The notes: a model not told the origin generated them from the letters alone. 64,000 nucleotides of DNA from Bacteroidales bacterium (GCA_024636955.1 JAGXGB010000011.1:1-64000); one strand, 5' to 3'; numbered from the stretch's first letter, positions 39,385-50,612 are shown. A program made the numbers and translations.

Positions 39385-40239
39385 TTAAAATCCTTGAAGT
39401 GCCTGAATCCGCTTCTGTGATTTTACAGCATCAGCTATCTGCCTATTTTTGCCATATACTGCAAGCTCCCACTCGCCATACATAGCATTGGGCAACACAA
39501 TGAACTTGCTTCCAAATTCTTCCATCATTCTATTAACTTCAGTCTTTTTGAGGTTATTAGGCAAATCATCAAATACATATGAGAAGTCGCTAAGGTTATC
39601 GCCAAACAGTAATGCAACATGGTATTTTTCCAATAAAGCGTTACGCCTCCCCTCTTTGCTATTCTCTGTGGTACGCATTATCACATGCGAGGTATCAGCA
39701 TGAGGGAAACCCAACTTTCGTAGGTTCTCAATAGTAACATCTCTCAAATGCTGCTTCCTGTTGGTAATATAGAAAACGCTAACGCCATTGGCGCGGGCGT
39801 ATTTTGTTAAATCAAGAGCTCCTGGTACTGCCTCTGCTGAAGCTTTTGAGCACCACTCATCCCAGTGTACAGGATAGTTAATATCATCAATGATACATTG
39901 TGCCTGATACGGACTATTGTCAAGTACTGTTTCATCTATATCCAGCACTACAACCCTGTGCTTATCAATCGACTTGTTTTTTAAATCTATATCGAGCATG
40001 TGCTTGCCAAGGTTATAGGCCTGAAAGCATAGAGCCCTGTATTCGGCTGATTGCTGATGGAAAAGGGTGGCCAGCACCATGTAATCATTCTTGTATACAG
40101 GGGATTGAACACTATCAATAACTACTGCCACTGAATCATTTATAACAACAGGTTGTTCAGCTTCGGCAGGTTTGTCAGTTCTATAGCATGAACTTAAGCC
40201 AATGACTAAAATGAGGGAGAGATAGCTGAATGTTTTCAT
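39385..40239 (-). CDS. 5'-nucleotidase, lipoprotein e(P4) family (HAD acid phosphatase)
   Basis: Lipobox GLSSC; VVLDIDETVLDNSPYQA; VFYITNRKQHLRDVTIENLRKLGFP; LLFGDNLSDF. Confidence 0.92.
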   Translation of the reverse strand: MKTFSYLSLILVIGLSSCYRTDKPAEAEQPVVINDSVAVVIDSVQSPVYKNDYMVLATLFHQQSAEYRALCFQAYNLGKHMLDIDLKNKSIDKHRVVVLDIDETVLDNSPYQAQCIIDDINYPVHWDEWCSKASAEAVPGALDLTKYARANGVSVFYITNRKQHLRDVTIENLRKLGFPHADTSHVIMRTTENSKEGRRNALLEKYHVALLFGDNLSDFSYVFDDLPNNLKKTEVNRMMEEFGSKFIVLPNAMYGEWELAVYGKNRQIADAVKSQKRIQALQGF

Positions 40240-40253
40240 AGTTGGTTTTGGTG

Positions 40254-40283
40254 TAAAAAAAAGCCGGGATAATTTCCCGGCTC
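40254..40283 (-). terminator. Intrinsic terminator of nifJ
   Basis: Minus strand AGCCGGGA..TCCCGGCTTTTTTTT. Confidence 0.75.
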
Positions 40284-40304
40284 CAAAATTAATTATTTTA
40301 AATG

Positions 40305-43300
40305 TTAGTTGGTCTCATAAACCATACCCGCCAACCTGCGATAGCTGTTATGCCTCCATTTAGCATTCTCTTCAGCGGCTGCAAATAATTCGGCTGCTTC
40401 AACAGGGAATGATTTCTTCAATGAAGTATAACGAACTTCTGAGTTGAGGAATTCCTGGAATTTGTCAAAATCAGGTTCTTTTGAATCCATGATGAATGGG
40501 TTCTTACCTTCAGCTTCCAACATTGGGTTGTAGCGGTATAATGACCAGTAACCTGCCTGAACTGCAAGATCCTGCTGCTCCTGAGCTTTACCCATTCCTG
40601 CACGTATACCATGGTTAATACATGGTGAATATGCTATAATGAGTGATGGCCCGGGATAAGCTTCAGCTTCACGAAGTGCTTTGAGGTACTGTGTTTGATT
40701 TGCACCCATAGCAACCTGTGCCACGTATACATAACCATAACTCATTGCCATCATTCCGAGGTCTTTTTTGCGGATCTTCTTTCCACTGGCAGCAAACTTA
40801 GCAACTGCTCCAACCGGAGTAGCTTTTGATGCCTGTCCACCTGTGTTTGAATAAACTTCAGTATCCATAACCAAAATGTTAACATCTTCACCTGAAGCTA
40901 TAACATGGTCAAGTCCACCATAGCCAATATCATACGCCCAACCGTCGCCACCAAACATCCAAACTGATTTCTTGATGAAATACTGTTTCAGTTCATACAA
41001 CTCTTGTGCAAGAGGTGTGGTTTGTTGTGAGAGCAAAGGAAGCAGCTTTTCAGAAGCTTCTTTTGAAAGATTAGCGTTGTGCTGGCCATCAATCCATTGC
41101 TGGCTTAATGCTTTTAATTCTTCGTTATAATCACCTTTAACAACTTCAGCTAATTTCAAGCCTATTCTTTCCCTTAGTTTGCTAATAGCTGTTGCCATAC
41201 CAAAACCGTACTCGGCATTATCCTCAAACAATGAGTTAGCCCATGCAGGACCATGACCTTGTGCATTGGTTGTATAAGGAGTTGAAGGAGCTGAACCACC
41301 ATATATTGAAGAACATCCAGTTGCATTTGCAACCATCATTCTGTCACCATATAGTTGGGTAATAAGCTTGATATAAGGGGTTTCACCGCAACCTGAACAT
41401 GCACCTGAGAATTCAAATAATGGTTGTGCAAACTGGCTGTTTTTAACGTTTTGTTCTTTTGGAACTATGGTATCCTTGTAAGTAACATTTTTGGTGATTG
41501 AATCCCATAGATCTTGCTGTGGCATCTGGCTTTCAAGTGATTCCATAACAAGTGCCTTAGATTTAGAAGGACAAACATCAGCACAATTACCACAACCAGT
41601 ACAGTCAAGCGGGCTCAACTGAATACGGAACTGAAGTCCGTCAAATGTTTTTGGAATTGCCTTAAGTGCTGGTGTTCCTGCAGGCAAAGTAGCCATTTCT
41701 TCCTGACTTATGAGGAATGGGCGGATACAAGCATGAGGACAAACATAAGAACACTGGTTACACTGTATACAGTTTTCAGGTATCCATTCCGGAACGTTTA
41801 CTGCAATACCGCGTTTTTCGAAGGCGGTTGTTCCTGAAGGGAAAGTACCATCTTCACGACCGAGGAATGCACTTACAGGTAAATCATCACCTTTCATTGC
41901 ATTAATAGGCATAACAACATTGCGGATAAATTCAGGAACATCACTGTAATTATCAGAAACTGCAGGAGTAACTTGCCTCCAGCTATCAGGTATGGTAACC
42001 TTTGTTACTTCACCACCCCTGTCAATAGCAGCATAGTTCATCTTTACGATTTCTTCACCCTTTTTGCCAAAGTCTTTCTGGATAGCTTTTTTCATATACT
42101 CAACAGCGGTTGAGTATGGAATAACTTCTGATATCTTAAAGAAAGTTGATTGCATGATGGTGTTAGTTCTTCCTCCAAGTCCAATCTCTTCAGCAATAAC
42201 TGTTGCATTGATGATGTAGAAGTTAATGTCGTTATCAGCTATATAACGCTTCATGTAGTCAGGAATGCGGGTTAGAGTTTCCTCTTCACTCCACAGGCTA
42301 TTAAGGAGAAAAGTACCGCCTTTTTTCAGGCCTTTAAGCATATCATATTTTTCCAGATAAGCAGGAACATGGCATGCAACAAAATCGGGAGTGTTAACAA
42401 GATAAGGAGAACGGATAGGCTCGTCACCAAAACGAAGATGGGATGTTGTTACACCACCAGATTTCTTGGAATCATAAGCGAAGTATGCCTGGCAATATTT
42501 ATCAGTAGTGTCACCTATGATCTTAATAGAATTCTTATTTGCTCCAACAGTTCCATCAGCACCAATTCCGTAGAATTTAGCCTGGTAAGTTCCTTTGGCA
42601 GCCAAATCAATTTCAGGAAGTAAAGGCAGTGATGTAAAAGTAACATCATCAACAATACCAACTGTGAATCGATTCTTTGGCTCATTCATCTTCAGATTAT
42701 TGATAACAGAAATAATCATTGAAGGAGTAGTATCTTTTGAGCTTAATCCGTAGCGACCACCAACTATAAGAGGCTTATTCGATTTATCATAGAAAGCTTC
42801 AACAACATCAAGGTAAAGTGGATCACCGTTAGCACCTGGTTCTTTGGTACGATCGAGTACACAAACGCGCTTAACAGTTGATGGCATTACATTGAAGAAA
42901 TATTTGGTTGAGAAAGGCCTGTAAAGGTGTACTGAAACAAGACCTACCTTTTCACCGATTGAGTTCATATAGTCAATAACTTCCTTGATGGTATCAGTTA
43001 TTGAGCCCATGGCAACTAATACGTTTTCAGCATCAGGAGCACCGTAGTAAGTAAACGGGTGATATTCACGACCGGTTAATTTGGTTATTTCCTGCATGTA
43101 TTCCTCAACCATATCAGGAAGAGCATTGTAATAACTGTTAGCAGCTTCTCGCGACTGAAAATAAATATCAGGGTTTTGAGCTGTACCACGGGTAACGGGT
43201 GTTTCAGGATTCAAAGCTCTTTTGCGGAAGGCTTTTAAAGCATCCCAGTCAAGTAAAGCAGCCATATCTTCATTTGAAGGAGCTTCAGCTTTCTGTATTT

Positions 43301-43841
43301 CATGTGAAGTCCTGAAACCATCGAAGAAATGAAGGAAAGGAACACGTGAGCGAATAGCTGTTAAATGCGCTACACCTGCCAGGTCAAATATTTCCTGTAC
43401 ACTACCTGTTGCTAACATGGCAAATCCCGTTTGACGTGTGGAATACACATCAGAATGATCACCGAAAATAGAAAGAGCCTGAGCTGCAAGACTACGAGCT
43501 GATACATGGAAAACAGCAGGAAGTAATTCACCAGCCATTTTGTACATGTTAGGTATCATCAGCAGCAATCCCTGTGATGCAGTATATGTAGTTGTTAAGG
43601 CACCGGCTTGCAATGAACCGTGCACTGCACCTGCAGCACCAGCTTCTGATTGCATTTCAGTGACTTTAACAGTTTCACCAAAAATATTTTTACGGCCATA
43701 TGATGCCCATTCATCAACATATTCAGCCATCGTAGAGGAGGGTGTAATAGGATAAATGGCAGCCACTTCACTAAACATGTAAGCAATATGTGCCGCTGCA
43801 TAATTCCCGTCACATGTAACAAAATTTCTCTTTTTTGTCAT
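40305..43841 (-). CDS. nifJ: Pyruvate:ferredoxin (flavodoxin) oxidoreductase
   Basis: 1178 aa; YPITPSSTMAEYVDEW; two 4Fe-4S motifs CIQCNQCSYVCPHAC and CTGCGNCADVCPSK; GDGWAYDIGYGGLDHV. Confidence 0.97.
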   Translation of the reverse strand: MTKKRNFVTCDGNYAAAHIAYMFSEVAAIYPITPSSTMAEYVDEWASYGRKNIFGETVKVTEMQSEAGAAGAVHGSLQAGALTTTYTASQGLLLMIPNMYKMAGELLPAVFHVSARSLAAQALSIFGDHSDVYSTRQTGFAMLATGSVQEIFDLAGVAHLTAIRSRVPFLHFFDGFRTSHEIQKAEAPSNEDMAALLDWDALKAFRKRALNPETPVTRGTAQNPDIYFQSREAANSYYNALPDMVEEYMQEITKLTGREYHPFTYYGAPDAENVLVAMGSITDTIKEVIDYMNSIGEKVGLVSVHLYRPFSTKYFFNVMPSTVKRVCVLDRTKEPGANGDPLYLDVVEAFYDKSNKPLIVGGRYGLSSKDTTPSMIISVINNLKMNEPKNRFTVGIVDDVTFTSLPLLPEIDLAAKGTYQAKFYGIGADGTVGANKNSIKIIGDTTDKYCQAYFAYDSKKSGGVTTSHLRFGDEPIRSPYLVNTPDFVACHVPAYLEKYDMLKGLKKGGTFLLNSLWSEEETLTRIPDYMKRYIADNDINFYIINATVIAEEIGLGGRTNTIMQSTFFKISEVIPYSTAVEYMKKAIQKDFGKKGEEIVKMNYAAIDRGGEVTKVTIPDSWRQVTPAVSDNYSDVPEFIRNVVMPINAMKGDDLPVSAFLGREDGTFPSGTTAFEKRGIAVNVPEWIPENCIQCNQCSYVCPHACIRPFLISQEEMATLPAGTPALKAIPKTFDGLQFRIQLSPLDCTGCGNCADVCPSKSKALVMESLESQMPQQDLWDSITKNVTYKDTIVPKEQNVKNSQFAQPLFEFSGACSGCGETPYIKLITQLYGDRMMVANATGCSSIYGGSAPSTPYTTNAQGHGPAWANSLFEDNAEYGFGMATAISKLRERIGLKLAEVVKGDYNEELKALSQQWIDGQHNANLSKEASEKLLPLLSQQTTPLAQELYELKQYFIKKSVWMFGGDGWAYDIGYGGLDHVIASGEDVNILVMDTEVYSNTGGQASKATPVGAVAKFAASGKKIRKKDLGMMAMSYGYVYVAQVAMGANQTQYLKALREAEAYPGPSLIIAYSPCINHGIRAGMGKAQEQQDLAVQAGYWSLYRYNPMLEAEGKNPFIMDSKEPDFDKFQEFLNSEVRYTSLKKSFPVEAAELFAAAEENAKWRHNSYRRLAGMVYETN

Positions 43842-44078
43842 ATCAGTTTTGATTTAAAACACTCATTTACAATGCTTTTCATGAATTTGCGAAAAGCACT
43901 GCAATATTACTCATTTTTCAATTATGAGAGCTCAAAATCAGTTGTTATCTGTAGAGAGGCATGTAATTTATATTCATTTTAAATTACCTTAGAAATGTTA
44001 AGGAAGTACACCGGTTGTTCACAACAAATTCAGGTCTGGCGTTGTTAATTAGCAAACCAAATAAAACAGGGAGTTATT

Positions 44079-45092
44079 ATGAATGATCTGTCAATAAATT
44101 ACATGGGAATTAAACTGGCTAGTCCTATTATTGTAGGCGCCAGCAACTTGGTGAATAACCTCGAAACACTTAGGAATTTGCAGGAAGCAGGTGCGGGTGC
44201 AATAGTGTTCAAATCACTATTTGAAGAACAAGTGCAACTTGAAAGCCTTCAGCTTAATTCGCAAATGGAAATGTATAATGAGCGCAATGCCGAGATGATA
44301 ACCATATTTCCAGATATGCAACATGCAGGCCCTGCTGAACATCTTCATAAACTGCGTGAAGCCAGAAAAACAATTAGTATTCCTCTAATTGGAAGCTTAA
44401 ACTGCATATTTGCTGAAACCTGGGTTGACTGGGCTAAGCAAATAGAAGCAACAGGTGTTGATGGACTTGAATTAAACTTCTTTGGCCTGCCACGTGATTT
44501 TGAAACATCAGCTGCCTCAATTGAGCAGGAACAAGTATCTATAGTTAAAATGGTTTGCCAGGCAGTGAAAATACCTGTTAGCGTGAAGCTGAGTCCATTC
44601 TACACTAATACATTGCAGGTAGTTAAGCGTATGGAAGAAGCTGGTGCAAAGGCTTTTGTTTTGTTTAACCGCATGTTTGAACCTGATATCAGCACTAATT
44701 CCTTGAAGCATATTGCTCCGTTCAATCTCAGTGAACATGGTGATTACAGAATGGCCTTAAGGTATATTGGTATTCTCCACAATAACACAAACGCCTCATT
44801 AATCGGATCAAACGGAATTCATTCAGGTCTTGATGTAATTAAGTTAATGCTATCAGGGGCTGATGCTGTTCAGGTTGTAAGCACTATATACTTGAATAAC
44901 CCAGAAGTAATTGTTGGAATGCTTGCTGAAATAAGAAAATTCATGGAAACCAATGAATTCCGCTCTTACGAGGATTTCAGGGGAAAACTATCAAAGGATA
45001 ATACACGTGATCCTTTCGTTTACAAAAGAGCACAATACATCGACTTGCTCCTGCATTCTGAAAATTTGTTCAAGGACAATAAGCTTGTATAA
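44079..45092 (+). CDS. Dihydroorotate dehydrogenase-like protein (TIM barrel)
   Basis: LSINYMGIKLASPIIVGASNLVNN; VSVKLSPFYTN; divergent from nifJ. Confidence 0.85.
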   Translation: MNDLSINYMGIKLASPIIVGASNLVNNLETLRNLQEAGAGAIVFKSLFEEQVQLESLQLNSQMEMYNERNAEMITIFPDMQHAGPAEHLHKLREARKTISIPLIGSLNCIFAETWVDWAKQIEATGVDGLELNFFGLPRDFETSAASIEQEQVSIVKMVCQAVKIPVSVKLSPFYTNTLQVVKRMEEAGAKAFVLFNRMFEPDISTNSLKHIAPFNLSEHGDYRMALRYIGILHNNTNASLIGSNGIHSGLDVIKLMLSGADAVQVVSTIYLNNPEVIVGMLAEIRKFMETNEFRSYEDFRGKLSKDNTRDPFVYKRAQYIDLLLHSENLFKDNKLV

Positions 45093-45180
45093 TCAACGCT
45101 GTTCCAACTAGGATTGCACTTGACAAGCTTAACAAAACAATTCAATACCCATTAGAAGAGCTTTAGTCAAGCTTATTCAA

Positions 45181-46104
45181 TCAACTCTGTACCTGTCGGG
45201 AAAGGGTAAGTCGTACAATTGCGTATAACATAACAGCAGCACTAATCCACTGAACCGGACTCAAGAGCCTGTCATTGAATACATAATCAAACACTATGGC
45301 TGAAAGTGGAAAGAATAGCTCACAAATTGTTGCAAGCATGGCAGGCACTTTACGCAACCCATAGTAATAAAGGAATATTGCTCCTGAACCAACAGTTACT
45401 GATATTATCAATATGATCAACCAGTTATGTGGTGTTACTACCTTGAACTCATTAACATGTCCTGTTGCAATTATAAAAGCAAGCATTATTAAGGTGGTGA
45501 AGCCATACCTGTAAAAACTGGCGGCGTAAAAGGATATTTTACGTAAAACCCCTTTACCAATTACTGTAGCTGAGCCGAATGCAAATGCGGCAATCAACGA
45601 ATAACCGGCAGCAATTGCAGTGTTTGACCCTGTTTTAAAGTCAGGAAAGCGAAGTCCGAATGTCAGGAAATAGCTTGCAACAATAGCTATACCTGCCCAC
45701 AGGATGAAATTCTCTCTCATTTTCTCTTTCAGGAAGAAATAGGCAAGAGTGATAGCAAAAACAGGCTGAAGCTTTTGAAGTAATACAACTACTGAAAGAT
45801 CCTGGAACTCAACCAGGAATAAAGCCCTTACTATTGCCATGGTGCCAAGGGCACCTCCCATAAAGGCCATTGCAACAAGCAATGAAATATCTTTAGCTGT
45901 GAGCGTTTTAAAATGCCTGTATTGTTTGAACAGGAATAAGTTCATTATAACAAACGGAACAAAATGAACTATAAAAACAACAAAGGAAATGTTCAGATTA
46001 TAAAGCTGAGGTGTTAACACAATGCCATCCAAACCCCACATTGTAGCCGAAATGCATATTGCAAGACAACCTATAAAAACAGATGATTGAAGTAACTTAG
46101 TCAA
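45181..46104 (-). CDS. EamA/DMT family transporter
   Basis: About 10 TM segments; repeated EamA-like halves. Confidence 0.9.
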   Translation of the reverse strand: MTKLLQSSVFIGCLAICISATMWGLDGIVLTPQLYNLNISFVVFIVHFVPFVIMNLFLFKQYRHFKTLTAKDISLLVAMAFMGGALGTMAIVRALFLVEFQDLSVVVLLQKLQPVFAITLAYFFLKEKMRENFILWAGIAIVASYFLTFGLRFPDFKTGSNTAIAAGYSLIAAFAFGSATVIGKGVLRKISFYAASFYRYGFTTLIMLAFIIATGHVNEFKVVTPHNWLIILIISVTVGSGAIFLYYYGLRKVPAMLATICELFFPLSAIVFDYVFNDRLLSPVQWISAAVMLYAIVRLTLSRQVQS

Positions 46105-46128
46105 TGTAGAAAAGTATTATAATGGTAT

Positions 46129-46650
46129 TTAGAAGAGAATTCTTGCCTCATTCTTCAAATATTCAAGGGCTTTTTGAATTTCCGATTCATCAGCACTAAG
46201 TTCACTTTGGAATATCAATTGAGCCAAGTCAGTGGCTGGAGCATCTGCTTCAAGTTTGCCTGCTGCTTCATTAATTGAAGTGATAGCAGCTTCACGGGCT
46301 GATTTGATCATTAGCCATGCTTCAGTAGAAATATAAAGCTGTTGTGATAAATTATGATCAAACTCTTCGCGTATGTTGCTTATGAGTGATTGCTGCAGTT
46401 GTACAGCACTTTGTCCTAACGATACATTGCGCAAAACTATTTGAGATGATGCCATCCTTTCAAGCAAGAGAACCATACGCTCATATGCCTGTAAGCGCAC
46501 GGGGGTAATCAAATCCTTATTCTTCAAGCCAATACGTACAATGAGCTTTTCTTTCTCAGTTTTTATATAATATCTTACAACAACCCATGCTATAAGAGCT
46601 ATGATAAGTATGGGAATCAATAAATAAACAAATTCAACAAATTGTATCAT
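46129..46650 (-). CDS. Conserved Bacteroidota membrane-anchored hypothetical protein (DUF7935-like)
   Basis: N-terminal TM segment, then LKNKDLITPVRLQAYERMVLLLERM. Confidence 0.65.
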   Translation of the reverse strand: MIQFVEFVYLLIPILIIALIAWVVVRYYIKTEKEKLIVRIGLKNKDLITPVRLQAYERMVLLLERMASSQIVLRNVSLGQSAVQLQQSLISNIREEFDHNLSQQLYISTEAWLMIKSAREAAITSINEAAGKLEADAPATDLAQLIFQSELSADESEIQKALEYLKNEARILF

Positions 46651-46767
46651 ACGGTAATGGATAAAACAAATGCAAATATCGGAAATCTTTTGATTTTGAT
46701 TACTAAATCCTTGCTTAAGGTGTTTTTATTTCATTATTTTGCTCATCCTAATGAAAATACTTTTTAG

Positions 46768-47988
46768 GTGATGCATACTATAGTCAACAATATGTTATCC
46801 GACAGAATTAACCGGTTATCAGAATCCGAAACACTGGCAATGACCAGGAGATGCCGTGAGTTGAAAGAAAACGGCATTGATGTTATCAATCTCAGTATTG
46901 GTCAGCCTGACTTTAATACTCCTGAATATATAAAGGATGCTGCACGCAAGGCAATGGATCAGAACTTTACAGGATATCCTCCTGTAAATGGGTTTGCTGA
47001 TCTGCGAAATGCTGTAATCACCAAGCTAAAACGTGATAACAAGCTTGAATACAACGCTGAGCAGGTTGTTGTATCCACTGGTGCCAAACAGGCTCTTGCA
47101 AATGCAATTTTAAGTCTTGTTAATCCGGGTGACGAGGTAATACTCCCTACCCCCTACTGGGTTTCATACAGAGAGCTTATTAAGCTTGCAGAAGGTGTAA
47201 CAATAACAATTCCTGCAACTGTTGAGAATGATTTTAAGATTACTCCTCATCAACTGGAGAATGCAATTACTGAAAGAAGCAAAGTTTTCCTTTTCAGCAG
47301 CCCTTGCAATCCAAGCGGCTCAGTATACTCACGGAGTGAACTTGAGGCTCTTGCTGAAGTGTTTGAACGCCACCCTCATATATATATTATATCTGATGAG
47401 ATCTATGAGCTTATCAACTTCAATGGAAGGCACGAATCAATTGCACAATTTGAATCAATCCGCGATAGGGTTATAATTGTAAACGGCGTATCAAAAGGCT
47501 TTGCCATGACAGGCTGGCGCTTAGGTTATCTGGTTGCCCCTCTCGCAATAGCTAAGGCTTGCGATAAATTACAAGGACAAATTACCTCTGGAGCTTCTAG
47601 TATTTCACAAAAAGCTGCCGTTGCCGCGCTTTTAACTGATCCATACCAATCGGAAGAATTGCTGCACATGGTTGCTGTTTTTAAGACACGTAAAGAGCTT
47701 TTCTATAAGTTGCTGTGTGATATCCCGGGTTTTGTAACTAATAATCCTGAGGGCGCTTTTTACTTCTTCCCTAATGTCACTTCTTACTTTGGAAAGAAGT
47801 GGAAAAGCATTCCTATCACTGATAGTACCGAACTCTGTAATTATATACTTGACAACGCTTTTGTTGCTATAGTACCAGGTGATGCTTTCGGAAATCCTGA
47901 CTGTATTCGCTTATCCTATGCTACTTCAGAAAATGAACTAATAGAAGCTGCAAAACGCATTAAGGAAGTACTTGCTTTGTTGACTTAA
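46768..47988 (+). CDS. Pyridoxal phosphate-dependent aminotransferase (aspartate aminotransferase-like)
   Basis: LSIGQPDFNTPEYIK; SSPCNPSGSVYS; VNGVSKGFAMTGWRLGYL. Confidence 0.95.
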   Translation: MMHTIVNNMLSDRINRLSESETLAMTRRCRELKENGIDVINLSIGQPDFNTPEYIKDAARKAMDQNFTGYPPVNGFADLRNAVITKLKRDNKLEYNAEQVVVSTGAKQALANAILSLVNPGDEVILPTPYWVSYRELIKLAEGVTITIPATVENDFKITPHQLENAITERSKVFLFSSPCNPSGSVYSRSELEALAEVFERHPHIYIISDEIYELINFNGRHESIAQFESIRDRVIIVNGVSKGFAMTGWRLGYLVAPLAIAKACDKLQGQITSGASSISQKAAVAALLTDPYQSEELLHMVAVFKTRKELFYKLLCDIPGFVTNNPEGAFYFFPNVTSYFGKKWKSIPITDSTELCNYILDNAFVAIVPGDAFGNPDCIRLSYATSENELIEAAKRIKEVLALLT

Positions 47989-48014
47989 TTTTTAGTTCTG
48001 AGTCTGTATATTAA

Positions 48015-48190
48015 TTCTACCAGAGTATGTTTAGTACTCTATCAGATTCTGTTAAGTACTCTTTCAAAGTCCGTTAAGTACTCTATCAAAGTCTGTTAAG
48101 TAATCTATCAAAGTCTGTTAAGTACTCTATCAAAGTCTGTTAAGTAATCTATCAGACTCTGTAAAGTACTCTATCAGAGTCTGTTTAGAA
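48015..48190. repeat. 22-bp tandem array, 8 in-register units
   Basis: Consensus CTCTATCAAAGTCTGTTAAGTA; 48015-48036 is the most divergent copy; units carry an imperfect ACTCT-ATC-ARAGT dyad. Confidence 0.95.
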
Positions 48191-48340
48191 CTCAAAATTG
48201 ATTCTTACATAGTAAAACATGTAAATAAGAATTTCTCGCTCAGTACTAAAGAGCTAAAGCAGGAATGCAGACTTTTTATCTATAGTTTTTTATTTCCAGT
48301 GTCCTTTGTTAACTTTGTTGTCTGAATTCCGTTAATTGAT

Positions 48341-49312
48341 GTGATGTTATATACAAAAAATCAAGCTCCAGTAAATTTCGCTTTGATAGGTGCAGCAGGG
48401 TATATTGCTCCCCGGCACATGAAAGCAATAAAAGATACCGGAAATGTGTTGGTTACTGCGCTGGATAAATTTGATAGTGTTGGTGTAATTGACAGTTTTT
48501 TCCCTGATGCTGACTTCTTCACTGAACCTGAGCGCTTTGACCGACATCTTGATAAGCTTAGAAGGAAAGGAGAGCGCAAAATTGATTACGTTAGTATTTG
48601 CTCTCCCAACTATCTCCATGATGCTCATATACGATTGGCCTTACGTAATCATACCCATGCCATTTGTGAAAAGCCGTTAGTGCTTAATCCATGGAATGTT
48701 GATGCATTGGCTGAAATTGAGAAAGAAACCGGGAAAAATATAAACACTATCCTTCAACTAAGATTGCACCCCTCTATCATTGCCCTCAAGAAGCAAGTAG
48801 ATGAAGCACCAGAGGGCAAAGTATTCGATATTGACCTTACCTATATCACCAGTCGTGGCAGGTGGTACTTTATAAGCTGGAAAGGTGACATAGAGAAATC
48901 TGGTGGCGTTGCAACTAATATAGGTATTCACTTTTTCGACATGCTGATTTGGATTTTTGGTGATGTACAAAAGAATACTGTGCATATTTCAGCGCCTGAT
49001 AAAGCAGCCGGATTTCTTCACTTGCAAAAGGCCCGTGTTCGCTGGTTCTTGTCAATTGATGAAAAAACGCTGCCCGAATTAGCAATGCTTTCAGGTAAAC
49101 GCACTTATCGCTCTCTTACCATTGAAGGTCAGGAAGTTGAGTTCAGTGAAGGGTTTACTGATCTGCATACACTATCATACAGTCACATCCTTAATAATGA
49201 AGGATACACAATTCACGATGCATTACCCAGTATACAACTTGCCCACTCAATAAGAAATTCAGAATTAACAGGTTTAATGGGTGACTACCACCCGTACCTT
49301 AAAACACTATAG
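48341..49312 (+). CDS. Gfo/Idh/MocA family oxidoreductase, WbpB/WlbA-like UDP-sugar 3-dehydrogenase
   Basis: [59 protein letters not shown]. Confidence 0.87.
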   Translation: MMLYTKNQAPVNFALIGAAGYIAPRHMKAIKDTGNVLVTALDKFDSVGVIDSFFPDADFFTEPERFDRHLDKLRRKGERKIDYVSICSPNYLHDAHIRLALRNHTHAICEKPLVLNPWNVDALAEIEKETGKNINTILQLRLHPSIIALKKQVDEAPEGKVFDIDLTYITSRGRWYFISWKGDIEKSGGVATNIGIHFFDMLIWIFGDVQKNTVHISAPDKAAGFLHLQKARVRWFLSIDEKTLPELAMLSGKRTYRSLTIEGQEVEFSEGFTDLHTLSYSHILNNEGYTIHDALPSIQLAHSIRNSELTGLMGDYHPYLKTL

Positions 49313-49352
49313 GCTTAAGAAAAGCCGTTTAATTAAACAAAACAATATTACG

Positions 49353-50612
49353 ATGAATGAGTCAATGAATATTTGCGTTATCGGCCTTGGCTATGTTGGA
49401 CTGCCTCTGGCTGTTGAATTCGGGAAAAAATTTCCTGTTGTTGGTTTTGATATTAATCAAACCAGAATTAATGAATTATTGAGAGGGCACGACCGTACAT
49501 TAGAAACTTCAGATGATGACCTGAAATCAGCAGTTCACCTTGAGTACACAACCAATATTGAAGATACCCGTAAATGCAATTACTACATCGTAACAGTACC
49601 AACTCCAATTGACACTCATAAACGCCCTGACCTCACACCCCTCATCAAGGCATCAGAGACTGTTGGAAAAGTTCTCAAAAAAGGCGACATAGTAATTTAC
49701 GAATCAACCGTTTACCCTGGGGCAACTGAAGAAGACTGTGTTCCTGTACTCGAAAAATTCAGTGGGCTTAAGTTCAATGCTGATTTCTATTGCGGGTATT
49801 CACCCGAACGTATTAATCCGGGGGATAAAGTACATACAGTTACCAAGATACTTAAGGTTACTTCAGGCTCAACCCCCGAAATAGCTGTGAAAGTTGACAA
49901 TCTTTATAAAAGTATAATTGAAGCCGGCACTTATATGGCTTCAAGTATAAAAGTTGCTGAAGCAGCAAAAGTTATTGAGAATTCACAACGCGATATTAAC
50001 ATAGCGTTCGTAAATGAACTCTCTCTTATATTCAATAAAATGGGCATTGATACCCAGGAAGTACTCGAAGCAGCCGGCACAAAATGGAATTTCCTTAAAT
50101 TCTTCCCAGGACTGGTTGGTGGCCATTGCATTGGAGTTGACCCTTATTATCTTACCCATAAAGCACAGGAGCTTGGATATAATCCTGAGATTATCCTTGC
50201 GGGCAGAAGACTTAATGACAATATGGGCTTTTATGTTGCCAACCGTGTTATCAAGAAGATGATTCAGCGCGGGCAAACAATAGCTGGAAGCAAAGTGCTG
50301 ATTTTAGGAATTACGTTTAAAGAAAACTGTCCTGATATCAGGAATTCAAGGGTAATTGATGTCATTAATGAATTCAGGGAATACTCTTGCGAGGTTGATG
50401 TTTATGATCCATGGGCTGATTCAGATGAAGTTAAGCATGAATATGGCGTAACTTTAACCGAAAAGCCCGGCACAGGATATGACGCTATCGTGTTGGCCGT
50501 ATCACACAATGAATTTCTGAAAGTAGACCTTAAAGCCCTTGGAAATGGCAATACGGTTGTTTATGATATCAAAGGTCTACTAAGCAAGGAACTGGTTGAC
50601 GAACGATTATAG
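49353..50612 (+). CDS. Nucleotide sugar dehydrogenase (TviB/WbpA-like)
   Basis: [64 protein letters not shown] at 49353 preferred over 49281. Confidence 0.93.
   Translation: MNESMNICVIGLGYVGLPLAVEFGKKFPVVGFDINQTRINELLRGHDRTLETSDDDLKSAVHLEYTTNIEDTRKCNYYIVTVPTPIDTHKRPDLTPLIKASETVGKVLKKGDIVIYESTVYPGATEEDCVPVLEKFSGLKFNADFYCGYSPERINPGDKVHTVTKILKVTSGSTPEIAVKVDNLYKSIIEAGTYMASSIKVAEAAKVIENSQRDINIAFVNELSLIFNKMGIDTQEVLEAAGTKWNFLKFFPGLVGGHCIGVDPYYLTHKAQELGYNPEIILAGRRLNDNMGFYVANRVIKKMIQRGQTIAGSKVLILGITFKENCPDIRNSRVIDVINEFREYSCEVDVYDPWADSDEVKHEYGVTLTEKPGTGYDAIVLAVSHNEFLKVDLKALGNGNTVVYDIKGLLSKELVDERL

Noticed and set aside
45115-45180. Repeated CAAGCTTA segments between the DHOD-like and EamA genes
   Set aside because: Only two short matches, explained by the AAGCTT palindrome; too weak to call.
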